Below are positions 4,020 through 7,689 of a stretch of DNA of 7,689 bases, piece by piece (the stretch's first letter is position 1; each line of letters begins with the position of its first letter). The stretch comes from Ilumatobacteraceae bacterium (GTDB lineage Bacteria > Actinomycetota > Acidimicrobiia > Acidimicrobiales > Ilumatobacteraceae), in NCBI GenBank assembly GCA_016650435.1, contig JAENVT010000449.1:1-7689 (forward strand). Direction: 5' to 3'. The notes beneath the pieces are model-generated. The model had not been told where the DNA came from. It saw only the letters and a program-made list of their open reading frames with translations, and ran no database searches. The position numbers and the translations under genes are program-made.

Positions 4020-5989
4020 ACGACGGCGAGTTGAGCTTCGACCTCGGCATGCAACCGGCGGATGAACTCCTCCAGCTGCACCCCACGTTCAACGTCGCCA
4101 CCACGCGGGTTCACCCCCAGTGTGCCGGCCGCAACGTCGTCGTCGCCGACCACCAACACGTATGGAAGCTTCTCCAACTTCGCGCTGCGGATGCGCTTGC
4201 CCAGTTGGTCGTTGGCATCGACGATGTCGACACGGAAACCCTCAGCTGCCAAACGTTCGACAACCTGCGCAGCGTGCGCTTGGTGGGCCTCGGCGACGGG
4301 CAGTACACGCGCTTGTACCGGCGCCATCCATGTCGGGAACGCGCCGGCATAATGCTCGAGCAGTACACCGAAGAACCGCTCCAACGAGCCGAACAAAGCA
4401 CGATGCAACATGATCGGGCGATGACGGGCGTTGTCAGCGCCGACGTATTCGAGGTCGAACCGCTCGGGGTGGTTGAAGTCGGCCTGAATGGTGCTGAGCT
4501 GCCAGGTACGACCGATTGCGTCGCGAACGTCGATGTCGATCTTCGGACCGTAGAACGCGGCGTCGCCCTCTTTGACCTTGTAGGGCAGGCCGTACTTCAC
4601 GAGCGCGGCACGAAGGCCTTCGGTTGCCTTTTCCCAGATCGCGTCGTCGCCGACGTACTTGTTGGGATCCTTCGTCGACAGGTTGGCGGTGAACTCGTCG
4701 AAGCCAAACGCGCGCAACACGCTCATCACGAAGTCGAGCAGCGAGGCGATCTCGTCCTGCATCTGGTCTTCTGTGCAGAAGATGTGGCTGTCGTCTTGAG
4801 TAAACCCGCGGATCCGCATCAGACCGTGCAATGTGCCGGCTCGCTCGTAGCGGTAGACAGTGCCGAGCTCGAACAAGCGCATCGGAAGCTCGCGGTAACT
4901 GCGCTGCCGGGCGCCGAAGATCAAGCAGTGCATCGGACAGTTCATCGGCTTCATGTAGTACGTGCCGTTGTCCAACTCCATGGGCGGATACATGGCGTCT
5001 TTGTAGAAGCCGAGATGGCCCGACTTTTCAAAGAGGTTGCCGTTGGAGAGGTGCGGCGTGAAGACGAACTGATAGCCGCCCTTGTCGTGACGTTCGCGGC
5101 TGTAGTCCTCCATCAGCTTTCGCACGATGGCGCCCTTCGGATGCCAGACAGCCAAACCACCACCGAGCTCGTGCGGGAAGCTCAGCAGATCGAGCTCTGT
5201 TGCCAACTTTCGGTGATCGCGCTTTTCGGCTTCCTCGAGACGGTGAAGGTGCTCGGCGAGCGCAGCCTTGCTCTCCCACGCCGTTCCGTAGATGCGCTGC
5301 AACATCGGACCTTTTTCGTTGCCACGCCAGTAGGCACCGGCGACCTTCATCAACTTGAAGTAGCCGAGCTTGCCGGTCGACGGCACGTGCGGCCCACGGC
5401 AGAGATCGACGAAGTCGGCGGTGTTGCGGTAGATGCTGATGGTCTCGCCGGCACCGATTTCGGCGGCGTCCTCGCTGTCGGCGGCACCGGTCGATACGCG
5501 TTCGATGATCTCGCACTTGTACGGCTGATCGGCGAACAGCTTCAGCGCATCTGCAGGAGACAATTCGTCGCGTACGAACGGCTGATCGGCCTTGATGATC
5601 TCGGCCATCTTGGCCTCGATGGCGGCGAGATCGTCGTCACTGAACGTCTTGCCGCCGGGCAGATCGAAGTCGTAGTAGAAGCCGTTCTCGATGGCCGGAC
5701 CGATCGAGAACTTGGCGCCGCCGAACAACTGGGTGACTGCCTGGGCCATGACGTGTGCTGTCGAGTGACGCAGCACATGGCGACCTTCGTCGCTGTCGCC
5801 GGTGATGATCGCCACCTCCGCTCCATCGGGCAGGGCGCGGCCGAGATCCGACTCCTCGCCGTTGACGACAGCGGCGACAGCAGCCTTCGCAAGTCGGGAG
5901 CCGATCGATTCAGCGACGGTGGTCGCGGTGGCACCCTCGGCAAAGGTGCGTCGCGAACCGTCGGGCAGTGTGATCGAGATATCGGCCAT
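4016..5989 (-). CDS. thrS: Threonyl-tRNA synthetase (ThrRS)
   Basis: Complete 657-residue class II synthetase that charges tRNA-Thr in the cytoplasm. Domains in order: TGS (about 1-63); editing domain with the HxxxH motif H75/H79 and the C197/H201 pair that clears mis-charged serine; catalytic core (about 260-545) with zinc ligands C351, H402 and H529, motif 2 around FELGTVYRYERAG (373-385) and motif 3 HRALFGSLERFF (529-540); C-terminal anticodon-binding domain (about 555-657). All expected residues are present and the length is normal. The ATG is secure because an in-frame TAG lies five codons upstream at 6004-6002 and no other start intervenes. No T-box or ribosome-binding site is seen; a TAGACT box lies 9 bases upstream of the ATG. 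The stop overlaps the RIO kinase stop within CTAG. Confidence 0.98.
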   Translation of the reverse strand: MADISITLPDGSRRTFAEGATATTVAESIGSRLAKAAVAAVVNGEESDLGRALPDGAEVAIITGDSDEGRHVLRHSTAHVMAQAVTQLFGGAKFSIGPAIENGFYYDFDLPGGKTFSDDDLAAIEAKMAEIIKADQPFVRDELSPADALKLFADQPYKCEIIERVSTGAADSEDAAEIGAGETISIYRNTADFVDLCRGPHVPSTGKLGYFKLMKVAGAYWRGNEKGPMLQRIYGTAWESKAALAEHLHRLEEAEKRDHRKLATELDLLSFPHELGGGLAVWHPKGAIVRKLMEDYSRERHDKGGYQFVFTPHLSNGNLFEKSGHLGFYKDAMYPPMELDNGTYYMKPMNCPMHCLIFGARQRSYRELPMRLFELGTVYRYERAGTLHGLMRIRGFTQDDSHIFCTEDQMQDEIASLLDFVMSVLRAFGFDEFTANLSTKDPNKYVGDDAIWEKATEGLRAALVKYGLPYKVKEGDAAFYGPKIDIDVRDAIGRTWQLSTIQADFNHPERFDLEYVGADNARHRPIMLHRALFGSLERFFGVLLEHYAGAFPTWMAPVQARVLPVAEAHQAHAAQVVERLAAEGFRVDIVDANDQLGKRIRSAKLEKLPYVLVVGDDDVAAGTLGVNPRGGDVERGVQLEEFIRRLHAEVEAQLAVV

Positions 5990-5998
5990 AGGGCCACA

Positions 5999-6004
5999 AG
6001 TCTA
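5999..6004 (-). promoter_or_regulatory. Possible -10 element (TAGACT) for thrS
   Basis: TAGACT fits TAnnnT and ends 9 bases before the thrS ATG, so a transcript would carry only about 0-3 leader bases. The 43-base gap to plsC also allows read-through from upstream, and the spacing is less ideal than for HIT or plsC. Confidence 0.3.
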
Positions 6005-6032
6005 CGAGGGCGTCACCGGTGGATACCCGGCA

Positions 6033-6785
6033 TTAGTGACCGGGTGCCGCGCCGACCAACTCCTGGCGCTGGTCCGCCATCTTGGCGACCTTGGCAACAA
6101 CCGTCGGTTCAGTCTCGGCTGTCTTGCCGGCATACACGTTGCGGTAGTCCTGCCCGGTGAGGTCACGGATCTCGTACATCAATTCGTCGGTGATCTGGCG
6201 CAGCACCATGTGGTCGTCGCCGCGATTTCGGTACCGCTCTACGTTGATCGGCCGTCCGATCTTGATGGCGCATGTGCCGCGCAGCTTCGGCACCTTCGCG
6301 TCCGGGGGCTGAATTTCGCGAGTGCCGATCATGCCCACCGGGTAGATCGGGCATCCGATCTTCAAGGCCAGCCGCGCCGCGCCGGTGCGGCCCTTGTGCA
6401 ACATTCCATCGCGGCTGCGCGTGCCCTCCGGGAAGATCCCGAACAGTTCTCCGCGGCGCAGCACAGCTTCAGCCGTATCCAGCGCGGCCTGGCTCTTGTC
6501 GCCACCGCCACGGTCTATCGGGATCATGCCCATCAGCGGAAACAGGTGCTTGGTCTTCCACGAGTCCATGTATTCGGCCTTGCCGACGAAGCTGATGTTG
6601 CGCGGCACGTGCAGCATCAAGAACGCACTGTCGAGGAAGCTGACGTGATTCGGGCACAAGATGGCTGGGCCTTCATCCGGCAGGCGATCGAATCCCTCGA
6701 GCTCGAACTTCCACAAGCGCTTGGCAATCGGCCGCACAATCCGGCGAACCCGCTGTTGTGCCTTGCCGGCCCCTTCCGCATTCAC
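6033..6785 (-). CDS. plsC: PlsC-type 1-acyl-glycerol-3-phosphate acyltransferase
   Basis: 250 residues. The glycerolipid acyltransferase motifs appear in order: NHVSFLD (46-52, the HX4D catalytic motif with H47 and D52), GMIPIDRGGGDKS (86-98), FPEGTRSRDG (118-127, acyl-acceptor phosphate binding) and CPIYPVGMIG (145-154). The expected reaction is acylation of lysophosphatidic acid to phosphatidic acid at the cytoplasmic membrane, feeding CDP-diacylglycerol and so PgsA. There is no obvious long membrane helix; the basic N-terminus (RVRRIVRPIAKRLWKF) suggests peripheral binding. The substrate could be another lyso-lipid. The start is a GTG with no Shine-Dalgarno sequence and a TATCAT box exactly 6 bases upstream. 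thrS follows after 43 bases. Confidence 0.92.
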   Translation of the reverse strand: MNAEGAGKAQQRVRRIVRPIAKRLWKFELEGFDRLPDEGPAILCPNHVSFLDSAFLMLHVPRNISFVGKAEYMDSWKTKHLFPLMGMIPIDRGGGDKSQAALDTAEAVLRRGELFGIFPEGTRSRDGMLHKGRTGAARLALKIGCPIYPVGMIGTREIQPPDAKVPKLRGTCAIKIGRPINVERYRNRGDDHMVLRQITDELMYEIRDLTGQDYRNVYAGKTAETEPTVVAKVAKMADQRQELVGAAPGH

Positions 6786-6791
6786 ACGCCC

Positions 6792-6797
6792 ATGATA
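6792..6797 (-). promoter_or_regulatory. Putative -10 element (TATCAT) giving a leaderless plsC mRNA
   Basis: TATCAT, a near-consensus TAnnnT box, is followed by the 6-base spacer GGGCGT and then the GTG start of plsC, the same geometry as at the HIT gene. It lies in the 78-base gap after the MshC-like gene. No clear -35 box was found. Confidence 0.55.
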
Positions 6798-6863
6798 GAA
6801 CGCCCGACTGACGCGTTGTTTCCGGGCGGACGAATTGCGGATGAACTCCGTGTGTCGGGCCGG

Positions 6864-7689
6864 TCAGATGTCGACACCGAGCAGCGCAGCCGCGTCGCCA
6901 ACACCGTGACCTGCCGCTGCGGCGGCGTCGATCGCCGCCAGGGCGCCTGGTGTGTCGAGATCGTCGTCGAGGGCCGCGCGTCCTTCTTCCAGAGCTGCGT
7001 CGCCGGAGCCCGCTGCACACCAGCTGGCAAGGCGTTGCGCGTTTCGAGGCATCAGGGTGTCGTCCCACTCCCAGTCGCGCCGGTACTGATGCTCGATGAT
7101 GGCCAGGCGGATGACCCGCGGATCCCACTCCTTGCGCAAGGCGTCGACGAAGACCAGGTTGCCGAGGCTCTTCGACATTTTGTGACCGTCCATGTACACC
7201 ATCGAGGTGTGCATCCAGTGACGAACGAACGGGTCCCCCGTCGCTGCCTCGCTCTGGGCTCGCTCGCACTCGTGATGTGGAAAAATCAGGTCCGTACCGC
7301 CGCCGTGGAGATCGATAGTGGTGCCCAACTCGCGCAGTGCCAAGGCCGAGCATTCGATGTGCCACCCCGGCCGGCCCGGCCCCCACATCGTGTCCCAGCT
7401 GGGTTCGTCGGCAGCTGACGGATGCCACAGCACGAAGTCGAGTGGGTGGTGCTTGTGCGGGTCGTCGACGTTGCCACCACGTTCACGGGCGAAGGCGATC
7501 ATCTGCTCGTGCGAGTAGTTGCTGATCGATCCGAACGACGGGAACTTCGACACATCGAAGTACACGCTCCCGCCGGCCTGATACGCAAAGCCGCGATCCA
7601 GCACCATCCCGATGAAACCGCGGATGTCAGGAATGGCCGACGACGCCCTTGGGCTCGACGACACCGGCAGCGCGTTGAGGGCTTCCATA
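6864..7689 (-). CDS. mshC: MshC-type cysteine ligase / cysteinyl-tRNA synthetase paralogue (N-terminus cut by window edge)
   Basis: The last 274 residues of a class I synthetase-like enzyme; the HIGH motif lies outside the window, and the methionine at the edge is internal by alignment. Visible are the cysteine-site segment PGWHIECSA, HGGGTDLIFPHHECERAQSEA and KMSKS (170-174, window numbering). Zinc ligands equivalent to E. coli CysRS C209, H234 and E238 are C113, H138 and E142. Only 100 residues follow KMSKS, against about 190 in CysRS, and they read NLVFVDALR, IRLAIIEHQYRRDWEWDD, DDDLDTPGALAAID and a final ALLGVDI, all like mycothiol ligase MshC. MshC joins cysteine to glucosaminyl-inositol. 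E142 and the HHECERAQSEA segment are more CysRS-like, so a short CysRS remains possible. The gene ends 78 bases before plsC. Confidence 0.7.
   Translation of the reverse strand, partial: MEALNALPVSSSPRASSAIPDIRGFIGMVLDRGFAYQAGGSVYFDVSKFPSFGSISNYSHEQMIAFARERGGNVDDPHKHHPLDFVLWHPSAADEPSWDTMWGPGRPGWHIECSALALRELGTTIDLHGGGTDLIFPHHECERAQSEAATGDPFVRHWMHTSMVYMDGHKMSKSLGNLVFVDALRKEWDPRVIRLAIIEHQYRRDWEWDDTLMPRNAQRLASWCAAGSGDAALEEGRAALDDDLDTPGALAAIDAAAAAGHGVGDAAALLGVDI

Noticed and set aside
4012..4030. CTCGC/GCGAG inverted repeat around the RIO-thrS stop overlap
   Set aside because: It has only 5 bp and a 9-base loop, and it lies off the symmetry centre; too weak to call a terminator, unlike the 16-base palindrome at 1968-1983.
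3092..6160. A 1022-codon open frame on the plus strand, antisense to thrS
   Set aside because: It overlaps the RIO kinase in another frame and runs antisense through thrS, both of which have complete domain motifs. Its translation begins as an arginine-rich, low-complexity sequence and shows no recognisable domain. Long antisense frames are expected in GC-rich genes.
6801..6828. Inverted repeat CGCCCG/CGGGCG between the MshC-like gene and plsC as an intrinsic terminator
   Set aside because: The stem is only 6 bp with a 16-base loop and no U-tract follows. Such pairs are common by chance in GC-rich DNA.
5802..7418. A 538-codon open frame on the plus strand, antisense to plsC and the MshC-like gene
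   Set aside because: It lies opposite two genes with clear catalytic motifs and shows no domain of its own; it is a shadow of GC-rich coding sequence.

Overview
The window is GC-rich, densely coding bacterial DNA. It looks like an actinobacterium, and the protein texture suggests the class Acidimicrobiia (an Ilumatobacter-like lineage); that placement is inference. Most of the minus strand carries a set of genes known from Actinomycetota: threonyl-tRNA synthetase, a HIT-family Ap4A phosphorylase-like protein, a CDP-alcohol phosphatidyltransferase of the phosphatidylinositol-phosphate (PIP) synthase type, and a PatA-like phosphatidylinositol-mannoside (PIM) acyltransferase. In Mycobacterium tuberculosis the same genes run in the same order, thrS-HIT-pgsA1-patA-pimA.

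Reading the minus strand from right to left: the C-terminal part of an MshC-type cysteine ligase (6864-7689, N-terminus outside the window), a PlsC-type acyltransferase (6033-6785), thrS (4016-5989), a HIT protein (2485-2988), a small two-helix membrane protein with a possible PepSY-like tail (1974-2471), pgsA (889-1581) and patA (1-827, last residues outside the window). Two plus-strand genes interrupt the series: a RIO-type kinase (3168-4019) between thrS and HIT, and a 105-residue protein of unknown function (1660-1977) between the membrane protein and pgsA. Each converges on a minus-strand gene with the same 4-base CTAG stop-codon overlap and diverges from the next one.

Together the genes point to inositol-containing molecules: PgsA for phosphatidylinositol phosphate, PatA for acylated PIMs, PlsC for phosphatidic acid, and a MshC-like ligase for mycothiol. 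ThrRS and the Ap4A-type HIT protein handle translation and a by-product of aminoacylation.

The least ordinary region is the 179-base gap between HIT and the RIO kinase. On the plus strand it has an exceptionally strong Shine-Dalgarno sequence before a 14-codon ORF, followed by three short segments that can form two mutually exclusive hairpins, the second reaching the kinase's ribosome-binding site. This is the layout of a translation attenuator. On the minus strand the same gap carries a -10 element placed so that HIT would be transcribed without a 5' leader. A similar -10 element sits close to the start codons of plsC, pgsA and thrS. No RNA genes, CRISPR arrays, insertion sequences or mobile elements were seen, and no gene-free stretch exceeds 300 bases.
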